Shown here one piece after another: positions 37,968-46,388 of a stretch of 64,000 bases of DNA. Positions within the stretch are counted from its first letter, which is position 1. The number at the start of each line of letters is the position of its first letter. The stretch covers positions 1 through 64,000 of the forward strand of contig CAWANG010000024.1 in the NCBI GenBank assembly GCA_963783175.1. Reading direction: 5' to 3'. The notes below the pieces were generated by a model, which ran no database searches, was not told the DNA's origin, and worked only from the letters and a program-made list of their open reading frames with translations. This stretch comes from Roseiarcus sp963783175 (GTDB taxonomy: Bacteria > Pseudomonadota > Alphaproteobacteria > Rhizobiales > Beijerinckiaceae). Both the position numbers and the translations under genes were made by a program.

Positions 37968-38819
37968 TCAAGGCTCGATCGGCGGATCGGCTGTGCCGAC
38001 CACGTTCTGGTCGAAGTCGATGTTCGAGCCGGTCATCAGCCCGGATTCGTCGGAGCATAGAAAAGCGCAGGCGCGCGCGACTTCCTTGGGATCGATGAGG
38101 CGGCCGAACGGCTTCATCCTGACGGCCTCTTCGAGCCATCCGTCCTTGGCGCCGTGATAGGTCTTCATGATGCGATCCTCGCCAGGCGTCGACATCCAGC
38201 CGATGTTGAGGCCGTTGACGCGGATGCGGAATTTGAGCAGCGAGTGGGCGACGTTGCGGGTCAGAATCGCGAGCGCGCCTTTCGAAGCGCAATAGGCGGT
38301 GATGAACGGCTGCCCGCCATGGGCCGACATCGACTGGATGTTGACGATGGAGCCTGCGATCTTGTCGCGCCGCATGATGCGCACGGTCTCCTGGATGAGG
38401 AAGAACGGCGCGCGCACGTTGACGTCGAAAATCTCGTTATAGCGCTGCTCGGTGGTGTCGAAGATGTCGCCCCGGTCGGTCAGCGCGGCGGCATTGACCA
38501 GCGCGTCGACGCGGCCGAAGCGCTCGTCCGCCTTGGCGACCACCTTGCGGCAGTCGGCGACGCTGGCGAGATCGGCCTTGACGAAGACGGTCGGGCAGCC
38601 GGCCGAGGAAATGTCGCTTGCGACCCGCTCGCCCCTTTGCGCATTGCGGCCGCAGATCACGAGCCCCGACGCGCCGCGCTCGGCGAACAGCCGCGCGATC
38701 GCCTCACCGAGCCCTTGGGTGCCCCCGGTGACGATGGCGATCTTGCCGTTGAGATTTGCCGGCCCGCGATGGGCGGGGCGCGCGGACGCGGGGGCCTCGG
38801 GGGCGGGGGACCTGGCCAT
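37968..38819 (-). CDS. SDR family oxidoreductase of the inositol cluster
   Basis: 283 residues: IAIVTGGTQGLGEAIARLF, NAAALTDRGD, NIQSMSAHGG and the catalytic AYCASKGALAIL (Tyr/Lys), ending with SNIDFDQNVVGTAD. ATG 38819 has GAAGGAG upstream. First gene of the minus-strand iol operon, 14 bases before iolC and divergent from iolG. SDRs at this place in rhizobial and Beijerinckiaceae-like clusters may reduce or oxidise inositol isomers; the substrate is not proven. Confidence 0.85.
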   Translation of the reverse strand: MARSPAPEAPASARPAHRGPANLNGKIAIVTGGTQGLGEAIARLFAERGASGLVICGRNAQRGERVASDISSAGCPTVFVKADLASVADCRKVVAKADERFGRVDALVNAAALTDRGDIFDTTEQRYNEIFDVNVRAPFFLIQETVRIMRRDKIAGSIVNIQSMSAHGGQPFITAYCASKGALAILTRNVAHSLLKFRIRVNGLNIGWMSTPGEDRIMKTYHGAKDGWLEEAVRMKPFGRLIDPKEVARACAFLCSDESGLMTGSNIDFDQNVVGTADPPIEP

Positions 38820-38940
38820 GAGCGTTTCTCCTTCGGGCTGACCGCCGCGCCGACTAGATGTCGATGCTTGCCGCAACCGACGCGCCGTCGCGCTCGCCCG
38901 CCATCGGAATGAAACAAAAATTCTATTCCCAAGTCAATAT

Positions 38941-38954
38941 GGAACGTATATTCT
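38941..38954. promoter_or_regulatory. Candidate IolR operator
   Basis: GGAACGTATATTCT lies in the AT-rich divergent intergenic region between the SDR/iol operon and iolG. It matches the GGAA-N6-TTCC pattern reported for IolR (RpiR-type repressor) in Sinorhizobium with one mismatch in the right arm. A second half-site run (ggaat, attcc) lies just to the left. No regulator gene is in the window, so this is a proposal. Confidence 0.4.
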
Positions 38955-39008
38955 TTTTTTGAGCGCGGCTTGCTTGGCCGCAAACAGCGCCCGCCAACGG
39001 AGGAACGC

Positions 39009-39995
39009 ATGAGATTCGGGATCATCGGCGCAGGCAGGATCGGCAAGATCCACGGCGGCAACGTCGCGGCGCGGCCCGACAGCCAAGTGGTTCTGGTCGC
39101 CGACGCCGATCCGGCCGCGGCCGCCGCCCTGGCCAAGGCCACCGGCGCGAAGGTCGGCGCAATTGACGCGATCCTCGCCGCCAAGGACGTCGACGCCGTC
39201 GCCATCTGCTCGCCAACCGACACCCACGCCGATCTCATCGAGCGCGCCGCCCGCTCGGGCAAGTCAATCTTCTGCGAGAAGCCGATCGACCTCGATGTCA
39301 ACCGGGTCCGCGCGTGTCTCGACGTCGTCAACAAGAGCGGCGCGACGTTGATGGTCGGCTTCAATCGCCGGTTCGACCCGAATTTCGCCGAACTGCGCCG
39401 GCGCGTAGCCGAGGGCGCGATCGGCGCGCTCGAGATCGTCTCCATCACCTCGCGCGATCCCTCGCCGCCGCCGGTCTCCTATATCGCCCGCTCGGGCGGC
39501 CTCTTCCGCGACATGATGATCCACGACTTCGACATGGCCCGGTTCGTCCTCGGCGAGGAGCCCGTCGCGGTGAGCGCGATGGGGTCGGCGCTGGTCGACA
39601 AGGCGATTGGGGGGGCGGGCGACATCGACACCGCGGTCGTCATTATGGAGACGGCGTCGGGCAAGGTGGCGCAGATCTCCAATTCGCGCCGTGCGACCTA
39701 CGGCTACGATCAGCGGGTCGAGGCGCATGGCGACAAGGGCATGATCCGCGCCGACAATGTGCGCGAGACGACGGTCGAGTGGGCCGGCGCGCACGGCTTC
39801 GCTAGCGACAAGGCGCTCAACTTTTTTCTCGAGCGCTATGACGCGGCCTATCGCAACGAGCTTGACGCTTTCGTCGGCGCCGCAAAATCCGGCGGGAAGC
39901 CCCATCCCGACGGCCATGACGGGCTCATGGCGCTCTTGCTCGCCGACGCCGCCTACCGGTCCTGGAAGACGAAGCAGCGCGTATCCGTCGGCTGA
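39009..39995 (+). CDS. iolG: Myo-inositol 2-dehydrogenase
   Basis: 328 residues of Gfo/Idh/MocA family: MRFGIIGAGRIGKIHGGNVA, AICSPTDTHAD, CEKPIDLD with the catalytic Lys, MVGFNRRFDPNF and DMMIHDFDMARF (Asp-xxx-His pair), the IolG-specific block. NAD-dependent oxidation of myo-inositol to 2-keto-myo-inositol, first step of the pathway. ATG 39009 follows GGAGG. Divergent from the other iol genes across the proposed IolR site. Confidence 0.92.
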   Translation: MRFGIIGAGRIGKIHGGNVAARPDSQVVLVADADPAAAAALAKATGAKVGAIDAILAAKDVDAVAICSPTDTHADLIERAARSGKSIFCEKPIDLDVNRVRACLDVVNKSGATLMVGFNRRFDPNFAELRRRVAEGAIGALEIVSITSRDPSPPPVSYIARSGGLFRDMMIHDFDMARFVLGEEPVAVSAMGSALVDKAIGGAGDIDTAVVIMETASGKVAQISNSRRATYGYDQRVEAHGDKGMIRADNVRETTVEWAGAHGFASDKALNFFLERYDAAYRNELDAFVGAAKSGGKPHPDGHDGLMALLLADAAYRSWKTKQRVSVG

Positions 39996-40072
39996 GGACT
40001 TGCGTTCTTATGTCGCTTGCGCCCAAAGCGGCATGGTCCTATAGGCAGCGGCGTCGTCAACAGGATGAAGGC

Positions 40073-41137
40073 ATGGCGCAGGCCCAGAAACGACGCCCGG
40101 CTTCGAACTGGGCGCCGATCGAAGCGCCGCCCCCGCAGCCGCCGTCGTTCGTCGGACGCCTGGTCGACGGCGTCTCGCGCCGCCGCTTGGCGCTTCGCCG
40201 GCTCGGCATCGCGGCGAGCGTCCTCATCATTGCGATTTCAGCGACAATTTTCCTGCGCACCCTTGTCCGCATCGATCCGAACAAGGTCAAGGCGGCGATC
40301 GCCGGGACGGGCAGCGACCAGATCACCCTCTCCTTCGCCTTCACCGCATTGAGCTACCTCGCGCTCACCGGCTATGACGCGCTGGCGCTGCGCCACCTTA
40401 AGATCAAGGTTCCCTATCGGCTGACGGCGCTCGCGTCCTTCGCCAGCTACGCGTTTTCGTTCACGCTCGGGTTTCCGCTGGTGACGGGGGGAGCGGTCCG
40501 CTATTGGATCTACGGGCCAGCGGGCCTCTCCGCCGGAAAGGTCGCGAGCCTTACAATCGTGGCGGCGATCACCTTCTGGCTGGGGATGGGACTGGTGGTC
40601 GGGTCCGGCTTCCTCTCGGCGTCCGATCCGGTGGCCGAGATCGACCACTTCCATCCCCTCGCCAATCGCCTCATCGGCGCAGGCGTCGTCGGCGCGGTGA
40701 TCGCCTATCTTGCCTGGATCAGCCGCATGCGCTGGCGGGACGCGGCGGTTCTCGGCGATTTCAAGCTTCCCGGTCCGTTGCTCACGCTCGGACAAATGGC
40801 GCTCGGCGTCATTGACATCTGTTCGGCGTCGGCAGCTCTCTATGTTCTGCTGCCGAAAGCCGAAAGGTTCGGCTTTCCCACCTTCGCGACCCTCTATTCG
40901 TTCGCCGCCATGCTCGGCATCGCCAGTCACGCGCCCGGCGGCCTTGGCGTCTTCGAGGCGACGATCCTCCAGGGCGTCGGCGGCAACCAGGACGCCGTGC
41001 TGGCCTCGCTCCTGCTTTTTCGCGGCGTCTATTACGCCGTCCCCTTCATTGCCGCGATGACGATGCTCGGCGGCGTCGAGGCGGTGCGCCGCTGGCGTTC
41101 GCTGCGGGAAGCGATGTCGGCGGCGTCGGACGATTAG
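40073..41137 (+). CDS. YbhN/LPG-synthase-transmembrane-domain protein (UPF0104)
   Basis: 354 residues with about eight hydrophobic helices. Signature segments include ALASFASYAFSFTLGFPLVTGGAVRYWIY (quoted in part), LGIASHAPGGLGVFEATIL and RGVYYAVPFI, typical of the flippase-like membrane half of lysylphosphatidylglycerol synthases (UPF0104). The cytosolic aminoacyltransferase half is absent, so it is a stand-alone membrane protein of lipid or polyprenyl transport type. Start ATG 40073. The phoR-like gene follows after 11 bases. Confidence 0.82.
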   Translation: MAQAQKRRPASNWAPIEAPPPQPPSFVGRLVDGVSRRRLALRRLGIAASVLIIAISATIFLRTLVRIDPNKVKAAIAGTGSDQITLSFAFTALSYLALTGYDALALRHLKIKVPYRLTALASFASYAFSFTLGFPLVTGGAVRYWIYGPAGLSAGKVASLTIVAAITFWLGMGLVVGSGFLSASDPVAEIDHFHPLANRLIGAGVVGAVIAYLAWISRMRWRDAAVLGDFKLPGPLLTLGQMALGVIDICSASAALYVLLPKAERFGFPTFATLYSFAAMLGIASHAPGGLGVFEATILQGVGGNQDAVLASLLLFRGVYYAVPFIAAMTMLGGVEAVRRWRSLREAMSAASDD

Positions 41138-41148
41138 CAGGTAAGGCG

Positions 41149-42234
41149 ATGCGCAGCGCTGACGCTCAGACGCTCGCCGATTTCGTGGGGTCGCCGTTTG
41201 CATCGCAGCTCGTGGGCGCGATGCCGGAGCCTGCGGTCATCGTCGGCCCCGACGAGCGCGCGGCGGCGGCCAACAACCCGGCGTTGGAGCTCCTGCCTGG
41301 GCTCAGGGTCGGCGACCCGTTCGTGCTCGGGCTGCGTGCTCCCGACGTCATCGACGCGCGACGGCGGGTGATGGCGAGCGGCGAAGCCGAGACCGTGCAG
41401 TGGAGCGAGCGGGTGCCGGTCGAACGGCTTTTCGACGTCTGCGTCGCCCCGCTCACAACGGCTGACGGCGAGGTCGTGGCGACGCTGATCACGCTCCGCG
41501 ATCAGACAGAAGCACGGCGGGTCGAGCGCTTGCGAGTCGACTTCATCGCCAACGCTAGCCATGAACTGCGCACTCCCCTCGCTTCGCTCGTCGGCTTCAT
41601 CGAGACGCTTCAAGGCTCGGCCCATGACGACGCGAAGGCGCGCGACCGGTTCCTCGCCATCATGCGCGAGCAGGGACGGCGAATGGCGCGGTTGATCGAA
41701 GACCTGCTGTCGCTGTCGCGCATCGAACAGAAGCAGCACGTGCGGCCCGAGACCACCGTCGATCTCGCCCAGACCACCCGCAGCGTCGTCGATGCGCTGA
41801 CGCCGATGGCCGAGGATCTCGGCGTCGAAATCCGCATCAGCGCGGCGCAGCAGGTGATGGTCGCCGGCGATCGCGACGAACTCCTGCGGGTGGCGGAGAA
41901 CCTGATCGAGAATGCGATCAAATATGGCGTCCGCGCCGGTTCGGAGGCCGCAGGCGTGGTCGAAGTCGCGGTCACGATGAACGAGAAGGAGGGAAGCCTG
42001 AGCGTCCGGGACTATGGCTACGGCATTGCGCCCGAGCACCTGCCGCGCTTGACCGAGCGGTTCTACCGCGTCGACGCTACCCAGAGCCGGGCCAAGAACG
42101 GCACCGGCCTGGGCCTCGCGATCGTAAAGCACATCCTCAGCCGCCACCGCGGCAGACTGACGATCACCAGCCGCGTGAACCAGGGCTCCTGTTTTGTCGC
42201 GGCGGTGCCGCTGCAGCAGAAAACGAAGCCGTGA
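41149..42234 (+). CDS. PhoR-like sensor histidine kinase
   Basis: 361 residues. Short PAS-like N-terminal half without clear membrane helices, then HisKA DFIANASHELRTPLASLVGF (phosphoacceptor His) and HATPase_c with NLIENAIKYG, VRDYGYGIAPEHLPRLTERFYRVD and GTGLGLAIVKHI. The sequence of the H-box and the TERFYRVD element match PhoR kinases of the alphaproteobacterial Pho regulon. No phoB or pst genes lie beside it, and the usual N-terminal membrane anchor is not visible. A generic orphan kinase is the alternative. Confidence 0.8.
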   Translation: MRSADAQTLADFVGSPFASQLVGAMPEPAVIVGPDERAAAANNPALELLPGLRVGDPFVLGLRAPDVIDARRRVMASGEAETVQWSERVPVERLFDVCVAPLTTADGEVVATLITLRDQTEARRVERLRVDFIANASHELRTPLASLVGFIETLQGSAHDDAKARDRFLAIMREQGRRMARLIEDLLSLSRIEQKQHVRPETTVDLAQTTRSVVDALTPMAEDLGVEIRISAAQQVMVAGDRDELLRVAENLIENAIKYGVRAGSEAAGVVEVAVTMNEKEGSLSVRDYGYGIAPEHLPRLTERFYRVDATQSRAKNGTGLGLAIVKHILSRHRGRLTITSRVNQGSCFVAAVPLQQKTKP

Positions 42235-42242
42235 TCCTCATT

Positions 42243-42782
42243 TCAGCGCAGGGCCGGTCGGCGCAGTCGTTCGCGCTCGCGCCGCCGGTCGTGGGCCGGC
42301 TGGTAGGCGAGGGAGCCGTGGTAAGCGCAATAGGGACCGGATGCCGCTGGCGATCCGCAGTAGCGGAATTCGGAGCTGGCCGGGTCGCCCAGCGGCCAAC
42401 GGCACATCGCTTCTTTCAGCTCGATGATCGTCACCCTGAGCGACATCGGCACGACGACGCTCTCGAACGCCTCCGGCTCCGTGTCGGTCAGAGCGTGGGG
42501 GGCGATCGCGAGCGCCGTCGCGCCGCGCGTCATCCGAGGGGCAGCCGTCGCCAGACGCGGCGCAGCGACGCGATGGGCGGCCGGCGATGGCGCTGAAGGG
42601 CGTGGACGGGGGCTGCTGAGGCCCGGGGATTTGGCGCGCCCCGCCAAACCGAGCCGATGAACTTTTCCGATCACGGCGTTGCGGCTCACCCCATGGCCGA
42701 GCAGGCCGGCAATTTGGCTGGCGCTCTTGCCGTCCATCCAAAGCTGTTTCAGCTGCTCAACTCTCTCGTCCGTCCAAGACAT
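42243..42782 (-). CDS. gcrA: Cell-cycle regulator GcrA
   Basis: 179 residues. N-terminal helix-turn-helix begins MSWTDERVEQLKQLWMDGKS and runs through SRNAVIGKVHRLGL; the C-terminal block CRWPLGDP and FRYCGSP...YCAYH is the sigma-70-contacting domain. GcrA activates genes with GANTC-methylated promoters during the alphaproteobacterial cell cycle together with CcrM. The Ala/Pro-rich middle is variable, as usual. The tail DRRRERERLRR is more basic than typical. Convergent with phoR. Confidence 0.9.
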   Translation of the reverse strand: MSWTDERVEQLKQLWMDGKSASQIAGLLGHGVSRNAVIGKVHRLGLAGRAKSPGLSSPRPRPSAPSPAAHRVAAPRLATAAPRMTRGATALAIAPHALTDTEPEAFESVVVPMSLRVTIIELKEAMCRWPLGDPASSEFRYCGSPAASGPYCAYHGSLAYQPAHDRRRERERLRRPALR

Positions 42783-43115
42783 CGTCGCCTCGTTCTTCGT
42801 TCGGCAAAGGCGGAATCAACCGTGATCGCCGGGCGGAAGCCCGTCGGGCGTAACGCGGACTAGCACTCGCTTTGAAACCGCCGCCACGACATCTCGTGGC
42901 CCCGGAGAGCAAAACTACACTACTTGTTGAATCGCGCAAGAGTCCGAAGTGGCGGTTCGAGGCGCTTTTCCCCAACTCTTGAGCGATGAGTAAGCGATGC
43001 GTTCGCCGCTCGAGCCTCGATCGATCCGATTAGCGAGAGCCGCATCAAGGCGTTGGCGGATCGTCGCGCGTTCGGCTGCGTGAAGGCGCCGATCGTCGTC
43101 AGCTTTCCGAGGCAA

Positions 43116-43145
43116 TTGACCAATTCGAGAGCCTTCCGCTATAAT
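43116..43145 (+). promoter_or_regulatory. Sigma-70-type promoter of the argD operon leader
   Basis: TTGACC (43116-43121) and TATAAT (43140-43145) are separated by 18 bases, an almost consensus housekeeping promoter in a 470-base gap without genes. Transcription should start near 43152, about 100 bases before argD and directly ahead of the intrinsic terminator at 43162. Confidence 0.65.
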
Positions 43146-43161
43146 TTAACCCCATTCGGCG

Positions 43162-43190
43162 GCCGCCCCAGCGGGGCGGCGTTTTTATTT
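43162..43190 (+). terminator. Intrinsic terminator in the argD leader
   Basis: GCCGCCCC (43162-43169), loop AGC, then GGGGCGGC (43173-43180) form a perfect 8-bp stem followed by GTTTTTATTTT. It lies between the promoter and argD. It could end a very short transcript, act as an attenuator, or close an unseen upstream transcript. Confidence 0.65.
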
Positions 43191-43253
43191 TGCGGCGCGC
43201 GCGCGCCGATCTCGGGAAGCCGGAATCTCGAGCCTGTACAAGGAGTTGGACAG

Positions 43254-44465
43254 GTGAATACGACCCACGCGACATCCGCCATGGTCCCGACCTACGCCCG
43301 CGCGAATGTCGCTTTCGAGCGCGGAGAGGGCTGCTGGCTCCTGTCGACGGAAGGCGAGCGCTATCTCGATTTCGGGGCCGGGATCGCGGTGACCTCGGTC
43401 GGCCACGCCCATCCGCATCTGGTCGAAGCGCTGACGAGCCAGGGCTCGAAGCTGTGGCACGTCTCGAACCTGTACGAGAATCCCGAGGGCGAGCGCTTTG
43501 CGCGCCGTCTTGTCGACGCGACCTTCGCCGATCTCGTGTTCTTCGCCAATTCGGGCGCCGAGGCCAATGAGGCGGCGGTCAAGATGGCGCGCCGGCGCCA
43601 ATCGATCGACGGCCGTCCCGAGCGCTATCGCACGATCACCTTCGAGGGCGCGTTCCACGGCCGGACGCTCGCGATGATCGCCGCCGGCGGCCAGGCCAAG
43701 TATCTCGACGGTTTCGGTCCCAAGGTCGACGGCTTCGACCAGATTCCGCTGACCGACCTCGCCGCGGTCGAGGCTGCCATCGGTCCGGGGATCGGCTCGA
43801 TCATGATCGAGCCGATCCAGGGCGAGGGCGGGGTGAGGGTCGTCCCGCCCGCCTTCCTGCGGGGCTTGCGTGAGATCTGCGACCGGCATGGCCTCCTGCT
43901 GATCTTCGACGAAGTGCAGACGGGCGTCGGCCGGACCGGCCGGCTTTACGCCTACGAGCACTGTGGAATTCATCCCGATATCCTCACCTCCGCCAAAGGC
44001 ATTGGCGGGGGCTTTCCGATGTCGGCGTGCCTGGCCACCGCCGACGCCGCCCGCGGCCTCACCGTCGGCGTCCACGGGACGACGTTCGGCGGCAATCCGC
44101 TGGCGATGGCGGTCGGCAACGCCACGCTAGATGTCATCCTTGCGCCGGGCTTCCTCGAGCGGGTCGCCAGGCTCGGTCTCGACATGCGCCAGCGGCTCGC
44201 GGAGCTCAAGGATCGCCGCGGCGCCGTGATCGAGGAGGTCCGCGGCGAGGGGCTGATGATCGGCCTCAAGCTCAAAGTCCCGCCTGCGACCTTCGCCGAG
44301 GCGGCGATTGAGCGGAAGCTGCTTGTCATTCCCGCCGGAGACAATGTCGTGCGCGTAGTGCCGCCGCTTGTCGTCACCGACGAGGAACTCGCCGAAGGCG
44401 TGCGGCGGCTCGACGCCGCTTGCGCCGCGGTCGAAGAGCGCCTGATGGTGGCGACGACGAACTGA
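43254..44465 (+). CDS. argD: Acetylornithine transaminase
   Basis: 403-residue PLP enzyme of arginine synthesis. LDFGAGIAVTSVGHAHP, NSGAEANEAAVKMAR, TFEGAFHGRT, IMIEPIQGEGGV, LIFDEVQTGVGRTG and TSAKGIGGGFPM (PLP Lys). GTG 43254 preceded by AAGGAG is chosen; ATG 43281 is an alternative. First gene of argD-argF-hslO-ispA (10 bases to argF). Its leader has the promoter-terminator arrangement described separately. Confidence 0.92.
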   Translation: MNTTHATSAMVPTYARANVAFERGEGCWLLSTEGERYLDFGAGIAVTSVGHAHPHLVEALTSQGSKLWHVSNLYENPEGERFARRLVDATFADLVFFANSGAEANEAAVKMARRRQSIDGRPERYRTITFEGAFHGRTLAMIAAGGQAKYLDGFGPKVDGFDQIPLTDLAAVEAAIGPGIGSIMIEPIQGEGGVRVVPPAFLRGLREICDRHGLLLIFDEVQTGVGRTGRLYAYEHCGIHPDILTSAKGIGGGFPMSACLATADAARGLTVGVHGTTFGGNPLAMAVGNATLDVILAPGFLERVARLGLDMRQRLAELKDRRGAVIEEVRGEGLMIGLKLKVPPATFAEAAIERKLLVIPAGDNVVRVVPPLVVTDEELAEGVRRLDAACAAVEERLMVATTN

Positions 44466-44474
44466 AGCGAGAGC

Positions 44475-45416
44475 ATGAACGCGCCCGTTCAAAACCGTCC
44501 GCGGCATTTCCTCGATCTGCTCCAGCTTTCGAGCGGCGAGCTTCGCGACATCCTCGATCGAGCCGCAGCGATGAAGGCGGCGCGGATCAAGGGGGTGGAG
44601 CCGGCATGGCGTCCGCTCGCCGGCAAGACGCTGGCGATGATCTTCGACCGGCCGTCGACCCGCACCCGCGTCTCGTTCGACGTCGGAATGCGCGATCTCG
44701 GAGGCGAGTCGATCATGCTGACCGGGGCTGAGATGCAGCTCGGGCGCGGCGAAACCATCGCCGACACCGCCCGCGTGCTGTCGCGCTACGTCGACGCGAT
44801 CGTGATTCGGATCCTCAGTCCGGACGATATGCGGGAGATGGCCGACAACGCGACGGTCCCGGTCATCAATGGCCTCACCAAGCAGTCGCACCCCTGCCAA
44901 GTGCTGGCCGACCTCATGACGTTCGAGGAGAGGCGCGGTCCGATCCGGGGCCGCAAGATCGCCTGGTCGGGCGACTACAATAATGTGCTTTCGTCCTGGA
45001 TCGACGCCTCGGCGCGGTTCGGCTTTCGGCTCGAGATCGCCTGCCCGCGGGAATTGCAGCCAGGCAAGGTCCGGCTCGAGGCCGCGCGGGCGGCGGGAGC
45101 GGACATCGCCATCGGCGACGATCCGGCAGCGGCGGCCCGCGGCGCGGCCGCGGTGATCTCGGATTGCTGGGTGTCGATGGGCGACGAGGACGAGGGCCGG
45201 CGCCACAACCTGCTCGCGCCCTACCAGGTCAACCAGGGGCTGATGCGCCACGCCGCGGCCGACGCCATTTTCATGCATTGCCTGCCCGCCCATCGCGGTG
45301 AGGAAGTGACCGACGAGGTGATCGACGGTCCGCAATCGGTCGTGTTCGACGAGGCGGAAAACCGCCTGCATGCGCACAAGGGCGTACTTGCGTGGTGTTT
45401 CGGGGTCGAGCCATGA
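44475..45416 (+). CDS. argF: Ornithine carbamoyltransferase
   Basis: 313 residues: FDRPSTRTRVSFD (carbamoyl phosphate site), GLTKQSHPCQVLADL, WSGDYNNVLSSW and the ornithine-binding MHCLPAHRGEEVTDEV. Makes citrulline from ornithine and carbamoyl phosphate. It overlaps hslO by 4 bases (ATGA), so argD, argF and hslO are read together. Confidence 0.93.
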   Translation: MNAPVQNRPRHFLDLLQLSSGELRDILDRAAAMKAARIKGVEPAWRPLAGKTLAMIFDRPSTRTRVSFDVGMRDLGGESIMLTGAEMQLGRGETIADTARVLSRYVDAIVIRILSPDDMREMADNATVPVINGLTKQSHPCQVLADLMTFEERRGPIRGRKIAWSGDYNNVLSSWIDASARFGFRLEIACPRELQPGKVRLEAARAAGADIAIGDDPAAAARGAAAVISDCWVSMGDEDEGRRHNLLAPYQVNQGLMRHAAADAIFMHCLPAHRGEEVTDEVIDGPQSVVFDEAENRLHAHKGVLAWCFGVEP

Positions 45417-46375
45417 CGGTCCTCGAGCGCGCCGCCTCGGCCGAGGTCGTCGACGACATCGTGCTGCCGTTCGCGGTTGAGTCCCTGAGCACTCGCGGCC
45501 GTCTGGTGCGGCTGGGGCCGGCGATCGACCAGCTCCTCAAGCGCCACGACTATCCCGAGCCGGTGTCGAAGCTGGTGGCCGAAGCGGCGGCGCTCGCCGC
45601 GTTGCTAGGATCGACCTTGAAGATGAAAGGCCGGTTCCAGTTGCAAACCAGGAGCGACGGCCCGGTCACCATGCTCCTGGTCGATTTCGACGCGCCGTCG
45701 CATTTGCGCGCGCTCGCGCGGTTCGACCGGACGCGGCTCGAACGCACTTTGGCGGCGGGCGACGACCTCATCGGCCAGGGTCATATGGCCTTCACCATTG
45801 ATCCGGGGGGCGAGATGACCCGCTACCAGGGCGTGATCGCGCTCGAGGGCCAGGGATTGGAAGCCGCGGCGCACCACTATTTCGAGCGTTCGGAGCAGAT
45901 CCCGACCCTGGTGCGTCTCGCGGTCGGCGAAATCCTGACCGCCGGCGGCGGCGAATGGCGCGCCGGCGGCCTCGTCGTGCAATATCTGCCCGAGGCGGGC
46001 GCGCGGCGGCTCAAGGCGGACTTCCATCCCGGCGACGCGCCGGAGGGAGTCGAGCCGCACCGCATCGCCGAGGATGACGCCTGGACCGAGGCCAAGGCCC
46101 GCGCGGCGACAACCGAAGCGCACGAACTGATCGATCCGACGCTGTCGGGCGAGCGGCTGTTGTTTCGCCTCTTCAACGAGCGCGGCGTTCGCGTCTACGA
46201 GCCGACGCCGCTCGCCGCCGTCTGCCGCTGTTCGGCCGAGGGCGTCGACGCGATGCTGCGCAGCTTCCCCCCGCACGAGGTCAGGGACATGGTAGGCGAT
46301 GACGGGATGATCGGCGTCACTTGCGAATTCTGCTCGACCAAGCGCGTGTTCAATCCGGCCGACTACGGCGCCTAG
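45413..46375 (+). CDS. hslO: Redox-regulated chaperone Hsp33
   Basis: 320 residues. Central ITAGGGEWRAGGLVVQYLPE and the redox-switch zinc site near the C-terminus as CRCS plus CEFC (CxC and CxxC). Under oxidation the zinc is lost and the dimer holds unfolded proteins. The GHMAFTIDPGG and YQGVIALEG blocks match Hsp33. Starts inside the argF stop codon. Confidence 0.92.
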   Translation: MTVLERAASAEVVDDIVLPFAVESLSTRGRLVRLGPAIDQLLKRHDYPEPVSKLVAEAAALAALLGSTLKMKGRFQLQTRSDGPVTMLLVDFDAPSHLRALARFDRTRLERTLAAGDDLIGQGHMAFTIDPGGEMTRYQGVIALEGQGLEAAAHHYFERSEQIPTLVRLAVGEILTAGGGEWRAGGLVVQYLPEAGARRLKADFHPGDAPEGVEPHRIAEDDAWTEAKARAATTEAHELIDPTLSGERLLFRLFNERGVRVYEPTPLAAVCRCSAEGVDAMLRSFPPHEVRDMVGDDGMIGVTCEFCSTKRVFNPADYGA

Positions 46376-46388
46376 GGCCTACGCATTC

